A stretch of 64,000 nucleotides of DNA. It comes from Sinohyriopsis cumingii. Its lineage: Eukaryota > Mollusca > Bivalvia > Unionida > Unionidae. Position 1 is the stretch's first letter, and every line of letters begins with the position of its first letter. Shown in pieces: positions 1-10,700 of this stretch. Below the pieces are notes generated by a model. It had not been told where the DNA came from, searched no databases, and saw only the letters and a program-made list of their open reading frames with translations. The stretch spans positions 106,981,602 through 107,045,601 of the forward strand of contig CM068826.1 of NCBI GenBank assembly GCA_028554795.2. Direction: 5' to 3'. Made by a program: the position numbers and the translations under genes.

Positions 1-1147
1 AATGGCACATCCTTTGTCCAATACTGAAAGGTCTTTGTGCCTGGGTTCTTTCTGTTAAAGTCAGCTAAATCTTTTCAGCAGTTTTTTTTTTGGAGAAGTT
101 GTCAAAGCTTTTTCTATTTTTGTAACATGAGCCTTATTTAATGGCATATTGGTTATGATTTGTATATGTTGAAAGTCCTTCATGCTTTTGCCCTCTCTGT
201 AAAATTTTGTTGTTGTTGTTGTAGGGTTTAATACCATTTTTCAGCACACAATAGGCTATACATGGCGGCCAGTATTAATGGTAGAGGAAGAACCCAGGAA
301 AACCCTGGAAAGAACCACCGACCTATGAGAAGCTACTGGCAAGCTTTCTCACATATCTGCATTGGCTGAATCAGAGATTCGAACCCACACAGACAGGTGA
401 GATGGCAGTGACCCGTAATGGAAAGCGCTTTAGACCACTCGGCCACTCAGGGCCCTGTAAAATTTTGTAAAATTCTGTCCAGTGGTTTCTCAGAAGAAAT
501 AATTTAAAACTAGCACCATTTTTAAGAACAGTGACTACATTTTATGGTGAATCACTATCATTTGTATAAATAAGAAAGCCCTTTGTGCAATAAGCTTTCT
601 GTCACAGTTGTTCACGTTCTGTAAGGAAGGTTTTTGAAATGTCATTTAAAAATGGTTTTATTTTAGTAATAGCAACCTATTTGATGTCCAACTGGCATCA
701 CTTGTATGAAATTTAAAGCCCTTCTGACCATGATACTTTCTGTTAAATTTTGGCAAACTTCTAAGCAGGTTTTGTGGAGTTGTATAAAGATATTTATACT
801 TTTAGTAACAATGGCCATGTTTGATAGCAGACTGGCATCATTTCAACAACTATCACAGCAATTCATGCCATGATACTACTGTCTTTGTCAGATACTTTAT
901 AAAGTGTTTTGAGAAGTCATTTAAAGTGTTATCTTTTTTAGTAATGGTTGATACATTTTTATTACAGACTGGGATCATTGGCAACATTTTAAAGCCTTTC
1001 ATACCAGATGCTTTTTGTAAAAATTGGTAACATTTTGTCAAGCAGTTTTTGAGAGTAAGTTTTGTAATTTTGTAATGCTACCAAATTTGATGGTGGATCA
1101 GCAGGATGCTGTCAAATTTGCTGTCCTGCAGTTTCTTTAAAGGCTTT
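1..1147 (+). repeat. Divergent ~145-150 bp tandem-like repeat field (copy 1)
   Basis: Several degenerate units follow one another, each with the same order of phrases: 'gagaagtcatttaaag', a T-rich stretch, 'tagtaatgg', 'ggccat', 'ggcatcat', 'ttcatgcca' and then 'tttctgt'. Unit spacing is roughly 140-155 bp. The same ordered phrases recur at 30.45-33.35 kb. A SINE (210-455) interrupts this copy. No coding potential is evident. Confidence 0.6.
210..455 (-). mobile_element. tRNA-Leu-like SINE (family S1), full length with TSD
   Basis: On the minus strand the element begins with a tRNA-like head carrying A box TGGCCGAGTGG and B box GGTTCGAATCT. The body contains 'aagctactggcaagctttc' (+ strand), and the tail is a (GTT)n run followed by a conserved 'gggtttaa(c/t)(g/a)cca' core. 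A perfect 12-bp target duplication, TGTAAAATTTTG, lies at 198-209 and 456-467. Eight further copies or pieces of this family occur in the window. The core resembles the conserved Nin-DC-type domain of molluscan SINEs, from memory. Confidence 0.85.
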
Positions 1148-1159
1148 TCTATTTTCAGT

Positions 1160-1473
1160 GTGTGTGTGTGATTTTTAATGAACCTTTAACAATTTTCAAT
1201 CATCTCGCTATGATGTCTGCAGTGTGGCAGTTTATAATGATGTCTAGCACTGGGGCATCATGTTGCAGACTCGTAGCATGATGTCCCACCCAGTCACATT
1301 ATCCTGACACCAGGCTGACCAGTCCTAACACTAACCTCTTAATGCTGAGCGCCAAGCGAGGCAGCTGTTAGTACCATTTTTGTAAGTCTTTGGTATGACT
1401 CGGCTGGGGTTCGAACCCACGACCTCCCACTTCCGAGACAGATGCTCTAACCACTAGGCCACTGGAGCAGTGC
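1160..1473 (-). mobile_element. RUDI-like V-SINE (family S2), full length with TSD
   Basis: The minus-strand head has A box GGCCTAGTGGTTAGAG and B box GGTTCGAACCCC. The body phrase 'ggctgaccagtcctaacact' (+ strand) matches what I remember of the molluscan RUDI/V-SINE family. The tail ends in a short (TG)n run. The 12-bp direct repeat TCTATTTTCAGT at 1148-1159 and 1474-1485 is a perfect target duplication. Sister copies are at 27,660-27,959 and 58,831-59,094. Confidence 0.8.
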
Positions 1474-1485
1474 TCTATTTTCAGT

Positions 1486-2003
1486 AACAGCAGCCATATT
1501 TGAGGGAAGTTTTGTAAAGACTTGAAGGCCTTCATGCCAGGAAACTTTCAACCAAGATGACAGACAGCATACACCAAGCACAGGACCGTATCTTATGTTT
1601 ACAGCAAGGACAGCCAATAATAAATATAAATGTCAGCATTACTTCTTATCACATGTCTATTTTAATACTCATATTAATAAATTATACAAGTGTAATAACA
1701 CCTCATGACATCACAAATGTTGCGATGATCTGAAAGGCAAAGACCTGAAGCCAAAGGCAACATAATGTCTCCAAAAGATGTTTTATATCATTTTATGGTA
1801 GTTGTTTTGGGGGTAAACTGAACAAGTATTTTTCATCATGCAATAAAAAGAATCTAATCTTATGCATTTGGAATGAAATATTTGATACTCAGTGAATAAT
1901 TTTAATCTTTTGCTGGCCAGTGCTCAAAATGATAGATAAAATTTAACCCATTCCATGAATTTCATTTGGAATGAGCATTGACAGAAGATTCTCTACATAA
2001 TGA
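1486..2003. other. Unannotated AT-rich spacer
   Basis: No splice-framed open stretch, RNA gene or clear repeat is visible between the SINE and the Tigger-like element. Confidence 0.5.
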
Positions 2004-2005
2004 TA

Positions 2006-4192
2006 CACCACTCCCTCGATAACTCGCGCATATCGGGGTCCAGAAACATCGACCGCACTATAAGTGAGGCGCGAGTTATCGAGGGACCTATAAAATAAGC
2101 CCAAAACCAATAAAGTGATCGACAACATAAAGGAAAAATGGGGGGGGGGGGGGGTAGGCAGATTATAGTGTTGAATACTCACTTTATAATCGTGCTGACA
2201 TTGATTGTGAATAAATATCTCTTCAAAACAGTGTACTTTATTTGTTATTTCCTCATAGGGCAACATTAATTTCAGGATAAATTACAGTATATTGAGGCGA
2301 TCATCGAAAACATTATTCCACGTGGTTTCCGTTTGCTTAACATGTGTACCACTTCACACATTGTGTACTACGTCACTAATTTTTATGTTGAATTGGACAC
2401 ATTCTAGTTTTATTGTTTGATCCAAATTAGACGTTTTTTTATATACAAATGATCGACACTTTTCGATAAACAGTGTCGATCGAACGATAGATAGATTTGA
2501 ATGCGACAGAAGTAAAATGGAAAACAAAAAAACAAGGGTTAATCAGTACTAACATATTTAATTGGTCTACAAATTTAAAACAACGTAAATTAGAACAAGT
2601 TAATACTTGCCGTTTGTGCCACGCTTGACAAATATCAATTCACTTTTTGAAAAAATCAGTTAATTTCTTTTTTTTTTTTTTTTGTGTTACTCCTTTGTTT
2701 CTCTCCCGCCAAGCAAAATCCCTCAGATTTCTCAACTGCATGAGCTTTACGTAGTCAACATTTTGGGTCTCCAACCACTTTATGGAAATATCAAAATATC
2801 TGATTGCTTCCTGTGCAGAGGGGGCAGGTGGTGCAACATCTGCGTCTGCATCACTTTCAACACTTGTGGTACTCCAGTTAGAATTGTCTTCTGCTGAAAA
2901 TTTGTTTGTTATAGAATTAATTATTGTTTCATCTGACATGTATTCAGCTGTGGGGCAATCATTGTCAGCACAAATCCACTCCTCCATATCATCAAGAGAA
3001 ACGCCCATCTCAGGACCATGAGCCTGTACGAATTTCTCCCAAACAGCCTCGGCGTTAATGACATCAGTTTTACTGAAACCTTCGAAGTCACTATCATCGT
3101 CGCTGTCTCTGTTACTGTTTTGCTTTACGTCAAAGGCAGCTCCAAGACCCTTAAATCCAGCACCCTTGGTCTCCTGTAATCAATTTTTTAATGCAACAAA
3201 CACTTCCCCAAGTTGTTGATCAAAACAAAGCCGGCATGTAATTAGGTTCTCACAGAAGTACTCACGAGTTTCGATGTGACGGTCGATTGACTCTTTTCAT
3301 GTTTTCAATGAACATAATATGTTGTGATTATAATGTTTACACTGAAACGGAATTAAAGGATTATAACGTGACTTTCACACAGGAAGACGTTTAACTGGTG
3401 TTTATTTCATTCTCTGTTTCCACCTGTTAGCATTTACCAGAAGTTTTCATTGATCGCTATTTCACCAGACTGTTTATTTACAGTATACTGACAACTGTTT
3501 ATTTTAAAAACTTACATAATATATGATGTCTTTAAACAGAGGTCTCGCTAGGATTTTAAAACTGGGTCTTTCTGCCTCTGAATTCAATCACTAAATTTCA
3601 GTACATTTTCTCAATCGGCCGCCAGTCAAAGCCTTTTAACTAGCCGCCTAGCTATTGCATCATGGTTTTTTTTATGTACTCTTATAAAATGACAACATGT
3701 ATGTACATCAAAGAGTTTTTCAGTCACTGAATTCTGTCGTTGTAAATATCAGCACAGTTAACTGATCAACACATTTTCCCACAAAGCAGGTGGCTGAAAC
3801 AGGACCGGCAAATCTTTGAATTTTCCCGCGCACCTATTACATGTGTACGGAGGACTCCCGCCTCAGTGATTTTCTGCATCCCCGATCAAAAATTGGCTTC
3901 CAAATAAGCGTAATTAAGCATTTTCGAGATCTCTGAAATTAATTCTTATTTAGAACTTAAAAATTTCAAAATATGGATTATATTTTTACGGGCAATAATC
4001 ACCATTTTCGATGATAAAATGAGCAATGTGTCAAGGTTTAATGTATCAATTCTTATCGTAATTTTTCATGTTCAGCATATTTTAAAGATATTTTAGATAC
4101 ATTTTCTCTGGAAAAAATCGGGAGCCAAGACGGACACCGCGTTAAAAGCGGGATCGCGAGTTATCCGGGCGCAAGTTATCGAGGGAGCGGTG
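2006..4192 (-). mobile_element. Tigger/pogo-like DNA transposon, internally reduced
   Basis: The ends are inverted copies: CACC(A/G)CTCCCTCGATAACT at the left and its complement at the right. TA dinucleotides flank both ends (2004-2005 and 4193-4194), the target duplication used by the pogo/Tigger group. The phrase GCGAGTTATC(G)AGGG occurs several times near both ends, including an inverted pair inside the left end (about 2012-2030 and 2072-2090), which suggests transposase-binding subterminal repeats. The element is CpG-richer than its surroundings. Only the C-terminal part of a CENP-B/Tigger-type transposase remains open on the minus strand; no DDE core can be read in the remaining ~1 kb. 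It is therefore probably non-autonomous. A run of 15 G lies at 2140-2154. Confidence 0.75.
2640..3180 (-). pseudogene. Tigger/pogo-like transposase, C-terminal remnant
   Basis: An open minus-strand frame of about 175 codons ends with a lysine run and the tail KKLTDFFKK, typical of CENP-B/Tigger-type transposases. Before it come an acidic serine-rich linker (DSDDDSDFEGF), a helical segment with W-E-K-F, the segment ADNDCPTAEYMSDETI, and a final helical pair (EAIRYFDISIKWLE and LMQLRNLRDFAWRE). The helix-turn-helix DNA-binding region and the DDE catalytic domain are absent, so it is a fragment, not an active enzyme. A longer open frame from an upstream start cannot be excluded, because an acceptor-like 'gattacag' precedes the GAG codon near 3174. 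Confidence 0.65.
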
Positions 4193-4453
4193 TACCTCTA
4201 AAAAATATTGATATTTAGAGTTTACATTCATACATGGGATAATGCTCTCATTACAATATCTAATCAAAAGTGGGACCAAAAAGAGAACAAAGATGAGAGT
4301 GAACACAAGAAAAACTGACCTTCAGAGTTAGTTGTACACACTAAAGTCTACACGTGACATGACAAATATCTGAACACAATAGGTAACATTTCTCAGCCTT
4401 ATTATTACCAATTCATCAGGCACATTTTGACTTTCTAATGACAGTATACTTAC

Positions 4454-4479
4454 TTGCACATTTCATCCTGGACATTGTT
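4454..4479 (-). CDS. Candidate 26-bp downstream exon of the MGCC gene
   Basis: The minus strand shows a strong acceptor (ttttcactgcag), a 26-bp exon and a strong donor (gtaagtat). It starts in phase 0, matching the phase-0 end of the exon at 7,690-7,710, and reads NNVQDEMC plus two bases. A possible terminal exon just beyond it (about 4,323-4,343, between 'gactttag' and 'gtcagt') would end the frame after a few residues, giving a protein of only ~51 residues. Other downstream exons may lie off the left edge instead. Chance occurrence of such a small exon is a real risk. Confidence 0.3.
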
Positions 4480-5614
4480 CTGCAGTGAAAAGATAAATGA
4501 ATAGATCATATAAAGGTCAATTTTAAGTGTAATTATACTGTCCCCAATTATCATGTATTATGAGGTAAATAATGCAAATTGATTCTTCAGCAATATAAAT
4601 ATTTCTAAGCTGTCATAAAAAATTACTCATCCATAATGTAGCAATTACATGTACAAATAATTAACAATAGGTGTTCAACTTACTGTTACTTTCTTTATGT
4701 CTTTTATTAACTGTACTTGCATCAGTGAAACTGGAAGATTTAACAGAATTGTAAGCCAAAGATTTATATTGGGTCAACACATGTCCACAAAATCCTTTTA
4801 AGTAAAAGAATACGATGTACAACTAACGAAGTTTGACCGATAGATGAAAGACATATAAAATAATTTTTCACCGACACATTTTTAATTCATCAAAAATTTA
4901 GATACATTTATGTATATTTAGAATTTAACTTACATATGTAGATTTCACATTTTAATTTTTGAAGAATGAAAAGATCACAATTCAAACTTTTCAATATACA
5001 TTTCGCATTACATCAATTGAAAACACTGTATGATGATCTCAAAGAACAAGTGTAAATTGGGGAATATTGCCTTTATTACATCACTGCATCAAATCTTTAC
5101 AAGATTTGTAAGGCTTACAAATAATAAATGCCACAACTTCAGTCAGATCTTTAAATAGAATTCATTTTCATTTTATATGTGTTTAGGACAGAATAACAGG
5201 AAAATCAAAGAATAAAATTAAGCTAAATCTGTGGACAATTATGCAATAAGAGAATGTGGTACATATAATTACTAAATAAAGGAACTGATGCATGTACTGT
5301 ATTGTGGCAAGACTTAAGACTTGCACAACATAAACAACTACAAATGGAACATATCCTCACTCTCTCACTAAAATTTTGGAATTGCCCATGGGTAAGTACT
5401 CTGCAAACCTGAGTTTGCCTAAGGAGAACCTGAGCTTGCCATAGGTATTGGGCAAGTGGATTTGTAATAAACTCCTTGTATGAAGCAAACACAAAAGCTA
5501 TATTCTTGAAGCCTAGAATAAAATGACAGAAAATTAATAATTGCATAATTGCATATCTATAGCCTTCCAAAGAATCTGTCAACAACTGCAAATAAGTATG
5601 ACGCAATAAATGGA

Positions 5615-6430
5615 TTCTGGGGAAATTAGAGATGGACAATTCAGAGCAGACAATTAGGAGACAGAAATTTCGAAGAATGGGCAATTCTAAGAGGGGATAT
5701 TTCATAGACAATTTGGAGATTAATGAACAATGAATTAAGAGTTGGAAAAGTCAAATAAAATCGCAAAGTGAATTAACAGGACTCATATATAAAAATAAGC
5801 TTTAATGAACTGATTTCTTTTCGACACATCTATGGATAAGAATATGAAAGAAGAATCTTGTATGAAGAAGCTACACAGTTTGAGTTAAGCTACATGACAA
5901 CATATGACTGAATGCATACAATATTAAAATAAACAGAATGTAAAAACCATATCTTTTGTAAACAAAATGCATTAAAAAATCCAGAAAAGCTGAATCATTA
6001 CTCAAAATTCAAAACTGCCACTTTTGTTTTCACTTTTTGTAAACTGTGATGATAAATACACAGGTTAATGTTGTAGCTACAGCCTTTTTCAACACAATAC
6101 CAGTTGAGATCAATATCACATGAAAACCTTCTAGCAACAAAACCAAGAACAAAGCAATTTAAAAAGAGCTTCCTATACTCTGGTACAGTTCTGTAGAACA
6201 AGCTTCCACTACATGTAAAATAAGCTGAAAATATTACAGTATTTAAGAAGAGATATCATGAGCATGCATGTATTTCTAATAGATAATGGAATTTAGTATT
6301 TTAATACTAAACATGTTAAAATAAACAGTAATTATTGCTATCTTCATATAATGTGCAATGCTATATGCTCCTTAAGAGGGCCTCAAAGAAGAATAGTCCT
6401 TGACTAATGTGTCACCCTCTATAAATAAAG

Positions 6431-6476
<46 letters not shown>

Positions 6477-6860
6477 ACAGTCCGGTTTTAAGTGTTGCTG
6501 CATTTCACATCTTTTCATGTGCCTGCTAAAGAATGCTGCTGAACATCAAAAGGATTATGCCTTATTGAGCAGACATTAAGACATTGCCAAATTATGTGAG
6601 TTATGCTGGTACTACATGGCAATTACTATTATTCAGTGACAGAATATGGATTAGGAAAAAGTTTTAAAAAAGTAATATCACTGGTAACAAAAAACAGTCT
6701 TCGTTTGTTGTGTATTGAACCCATATACACTTATATAAAAAAATCAATTTAACTGCTTTTTTTGTATGTGAATTGTCCCGTCTCTGAATTGTCCATTCTC
6801 TGAAATTTCCATCACCAACTGTCCCTTCTCTGAATTACCTACCTCAGAACTGTCAGAAAT
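5615..6860. repeat. Inverted clusters of a ~20-bp 'GGACAATTCAGAG' motif
   Basis: At 5,620-5,730 the + strand carries GGACAATTCAGAG, GACAATTAGGAG, GGGCAATTCTAAGAG and GACAATTTGGAG. At 6,770-6,860 the same motif family appears in reverse complement (CTCTGAATTGTCC twice, CTGTCCCTTCTCTGAATTACC). Short repeats facing each other 1.1 kb apart look like subterminal repeats of a non-autonomous DNA element, but I could not fix its ends. Confidence 0.4.
6432..6475. repeat. (ATT)n microsatellite
   Basis: About 14 uninterrupted ATT units. The preceding 'ataaataaag' suggests that it is the tail of a LINE 3' end. Confidence 0.9.
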
Positions 6861-7013
6861 TTCTTTAAATTACTCAACTGGCAGAAGATTATCGGGAGCT
6901 CAGATATGTATTAGTTAAACTAAACATTAGGAAACAATATATTTTCCATTGTTATGTATGTAACTGCAGAAACAGATAAAATACTGTGCAAATCTTGAAA
7001 TATTTGAATTCTC

Positions 7014-7639
7014 TTAACTCATTCGGCCCCAATTCCCCCTGTAGGCATGATGAAGCTGTAGCCTATTTCCAAGCTCCGCAGCATCAAGGTCATTTAAGAT
7101 ATACCAAAGTGGGTGGTATTACAAAAAAGCAGATATAGTTCTACAATGATACCAAATAATCTGAAAGTTCTAATAGCACTACAAAATACAGAGGGAAAAA
7201 CCTCTTTTTTTTTTAACCCGTTTTTCTTTCACCCAAAATTCGCTCATGGTTGGAATGCAATTGTGTGCTTGGATTTTAGACCTTTTGGCCTTAGACCTAA
7301 GGCATACCGGTCTGAACTGCACACAGACAGGTGAACCTTTGCAAAAACTAGGATATGGTGGGCATTTGGAATAAAGAGTGGTTTCCATACAAAAATGATG
7401 GGTCCATTAAGCAAAAAAAAAAGAAGAAAAAAAAAGAACTCCAACTTTTACCCTTCTGCTCATGCGCAAGCAAAATAACCAATGGAAAACAATGTTTCTA
7501 ATACAATTAGGCACTAGTCTCATGAAAAATCTGTTGAAAGCCAATGTTTTACAATGTATTCAGAAATAGCCCCCAAAATGTCTTTCCTACTCGCATTTCA
7601 GACGAAAACAACAAAAACCTCCAGAGCCGAATGAGTTAC
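7014..7639. mobile_element. TTAA-type MITE (~0.6 kb)
   Basis: The left end reads TTAACTCATTCGGCCCC, and the right end reads GAGCCGAATGAGTTAC. This gives terminal inverted repeats of about 14 bp next to TTAA on the left and a one-base-changed TTAC on the right. Length, lack of an open frame and TTAA flank fit a piggyBac-related non-autonomous element. Inside is a small perfect hairpin, GCCTTAG-ac-CTAAGGC, near 7,288-7,305, and opposed T-rich and A-rich runs. Confidence 0.5.
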
Positions 7640-7689
7640 AATGCAAAATCAATCTTCACTACCTTTCATTTACTGACAGGAATACTTAC

Positions 7690-7710
7690 ATCATCCATTA
7701 AGTTTTCAAA
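7690..7710 (-). CDS. MGCC gene, 21-bp microexon 3
   Basis: Acceptor 'ttctttcag' and donor 'gtaagtatt' both match consensus well. The exon encodes exactly FENLMDD, with both borders in phase 0, so it can be skipped without changing frame. This is the usual behaviour of regulated microexons. Confidence 0.45.
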
Positions 7711-10700
7711 CTGAAAGAAGAAAAAGAAAGCAAAAATGGACCTGAATTATTCTCTTTAATACAAATACATGTGCAAAATACTGCTCCAAATGGAGAAAAA
7801 AGTGTATTCTCCTATTACAGCTGTTCACATCATAGTCAATTCATTTATGTACTGGAAATTATCGTTATTTTGTTTATAATTTTTAACAAGCAGTGTTTCT
7901 ATCCAATTCTAATAAACAGTTTCTAAATCTAAGCTGAAAAAAAGTAAATAAGCATAGTATTAAACAACTGCACTTAAGACAACAATTGTGATGCAACACA
8001 TAAATGAATTAGTGAATCCATGATAAATGCCAGGATATGTATCTTCTCTGCATTATCTTTCAAAATGAAGTAAAAATTACTGCAAATAAAAACTAATACA
8101 CCACTGACAAGTGGTCAACCAAGTCTGCAGATTCTAGGAATCAAGATAAATATGGGATAAAATTCACACAACAAAATCGCTCACAATAATAATCTTTGTG
8201 AAAAAAATACCCACCTCAACTGATGACTCTCGTTCAACATCATATCTTGTTGAAAGATACTTGCGCCTATTTAAAATAAAAATAATTAAAATAAAGTGGA
8301 AAATATGAATGTTTTGAGCATTACATAACAAAAGATTAAAAAAATCAGGCATTTTGTGAATAAATATGCCCATGCTTTGGTTAAACGATACTGTGTTACC
8401 ATGTCTGTCTGTCCATCTGACTATAACTCTGTCTCCTCTTACAACAGTGGTAGAAAGCACCACACTTTGTACATATGTTCATGAATTTATAAAAATAAAT
8501 GAGATTGGTACAACTTTTTAGGTTTCTCATGTAGTTTCTTGATAGGGATTCAAAGGTCAAATATAAAAATAGTTCAATTGCAGTTATATTTTGTAGCAGA
8601 TTTTTTTAACCAAACTTTATATATGAAGGCATACTAGAAGGAAACACAATATATAATGGATCTGGGATTATCATTCCTGGGGCACAGTGGGGGTGTGGGT
8701 GGGATTGCTGGTGGAGGGTGAGGTGGGAGGGATAAGAAATAAATATATTGATAGAATGAACTGATGCTCTCTGAAACAAATTTCCAGAAATATGTTACAA
8801 GTCTATTCTTTTTTGCTGAGTACTGAAACCATCTCTGAAATTCTCGAGAAACTCCAACACACCAAATCTGGTATCACAAATATATTCTTAATTGTTTAAA
8901 TTAATTTGTTCACAATATAACTGTATGAACAATACAAAAATTCTGTCACAAATTTTGACCCTGAACATATCATGGACTGAAAAACACTGAACTTGTCTCA
9001 ATGTCAAGATTTATCCACATGCTAAGTTAGCTTAAATTGTAATTAAATATTTTGTGGGAATGAAACAAAGTTACTTATATGGCATCATCATGAAATCTAT
9101 CCACAAACTGGGTTTGATAAATATCCATTCATACTTGTCTGTGTAATTATGTTCACAAACCAGTACGGCTAAAACTTAAGTCAAGATTTGTTATCTTAAT
9201 ATCAATTTTAGAATGCTGATTATTATACAAGTCGCAATAAATAATAAAATTGCAAACAATGACCTTTGATTTGACCCAATTTACCAAAACTGCTACAGGA
9301 GTTTATGACAAAGCATTTCAAATTGGTGTTATTTATACTAACTGCAGCAATATCTGATGCTATACTGTTTGTTTGAATAAACTTAAAACATGTGGCCTCA
9401 AAATCAAGACATGCTGAGAGTTAGACAAAATGCTGTTTGCAAATCTGGATAAGTACGTTGGGTATAAACGGACTGTAACAAAATTCAGAAGAGTGCTCAA
9501 GTCGCTGCAACTGATAGTTCACATGGAACACTCTAGCCAGATGTAAGAAAGTGTGTGATGCCTAGCTTAGTGCTTGGAATAAGACCTTTCCTTGGCCTTA
9601 CATAATTCAGTCTCACTCTGGACAAAAAAGAGCTATATGTCAGTGGCATAAAGAAGTTAGAAAATTAAACTCAATTGCAACCAATGTTCTTTCTCATATG
9701 GAAATTTAGCCACTTCAGGTATGCCCAATATGCTTCTGGTAGGGGATTGCAATTTTTACTAGTGGGAGGAGTGGACTCATAGTTTTAAGACTGTAGCCAG
9801 ACCTCTGCTTTGTTTTTACAGTGGAAACAATGAGAATACTAGTTTTAGAAGAGGAGCATAAGTTTCTAGAGGGGGTATACACATGGGTTAGGTCAGATAG
9901 GTATAATGAACTGGAGCCAGTGAACAAAATGTAAAATAACGAACAGATTTTGTGTTTGATTCTGGTTTCAACTGGTATGAACTAGTAGCCAGTGAAGGTT
10001 ACAGAACATGTGGAGGTGTGTTCAGTTCTTCATACTCTAATGATGATCCAAGCAGCCGTGTTAGGAACTTATTGAAGTTTGTGTAGTTGATACTGAGACA
10101 AACCAGATAGAAGTGAATTACAATAGTCCAGTCATGAAAGTACTAAGAAATACATAATTGTTTTAGTGGCATCGACCAAAAGAAAATTGCAAACTGAGCT
10201 GATGCATCTCAGCTCCTGATATACAGCCTTGGATATGTTCATTACATTTTGGTGTAATGAGAGAACACTGTCAAGGATGACACCTAGGTTCTGTACTGAC
10301 TGTATGAATTTAATGCTGGTTTTCCTCATACTTATTGCTTGATGTAATGTGAATGGGAAAGTCTTTGTGTAGTTATCAGGATGGCATTAGTTTTATCATC
10401 ATTTCTTTGCAGCTTGTTATATGTCGTCCATGACTTCACATTGGAAGTACACCTCTCTACACCTTAGATGGGAAGAATGAAAAACTGGGCTCATTATTAA
10501 ACTACCCAACAAAGGAGATCTGTCAAACTGTAACAACTGGAGAGGCATCACTCTGCTTTCTCGCACCAGCAGGGTCTTCAGCAAAATCATCCACAGAAGA
10601 ACGTTAGATGCACTGGACAAACACATTCAGCAGGAACAGGCTGGTATTCGACCTAGACATTAATGCTCAGGCCACATATTTTTACTGAGACAAATCTCAG

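Larger units (their letters stand above)
4480..7013. other. Intron-like spacer of the MGCC gene model
   Basis: AT-rich sequence. It includes a possible 47-bp splice-flanked stretch at 4,687-4,733 that does not keep frame with its neighbours. It also holds inverted motif clusters (5,615-6,860) and an (ATT)n microsatellite. Upstream of the microsatellite, 'ccctctataaataaag' followed by (ATT)n resembles the 3' tail of a CR1/L2-like LINE. No convincing protein is seen, although a 162-codon open frame exists on the minus strand at 5,223-5,711. Confidence 0.4.

Noticed and set aside
1943-2266. 107-codon minus-strand frame with a proline run
   Set aside because: The proline run is a 15-G homopolymer, and the frame crosses the end of the Tigger-like element.
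3266-3300. Upstream exon (MKRVNRPSHRN with a gtgagt donor) for the transposase remnant
   Set aside because: The phase does not fit the downstream open frame at 3,174.
4687-4733. 47-bp splice-flanked stretch as an MGCC exon
   Set aside because: It is not a multiple of three and would introduce an early stop after the FENLMDD exon; kept only as a possible alternative.
5223-5711. 162-codon minus-strand open frame as a gene
   Set aside because: Odd composition, no known family, no promoter or splice context, overlaps inverted repeat motifs.
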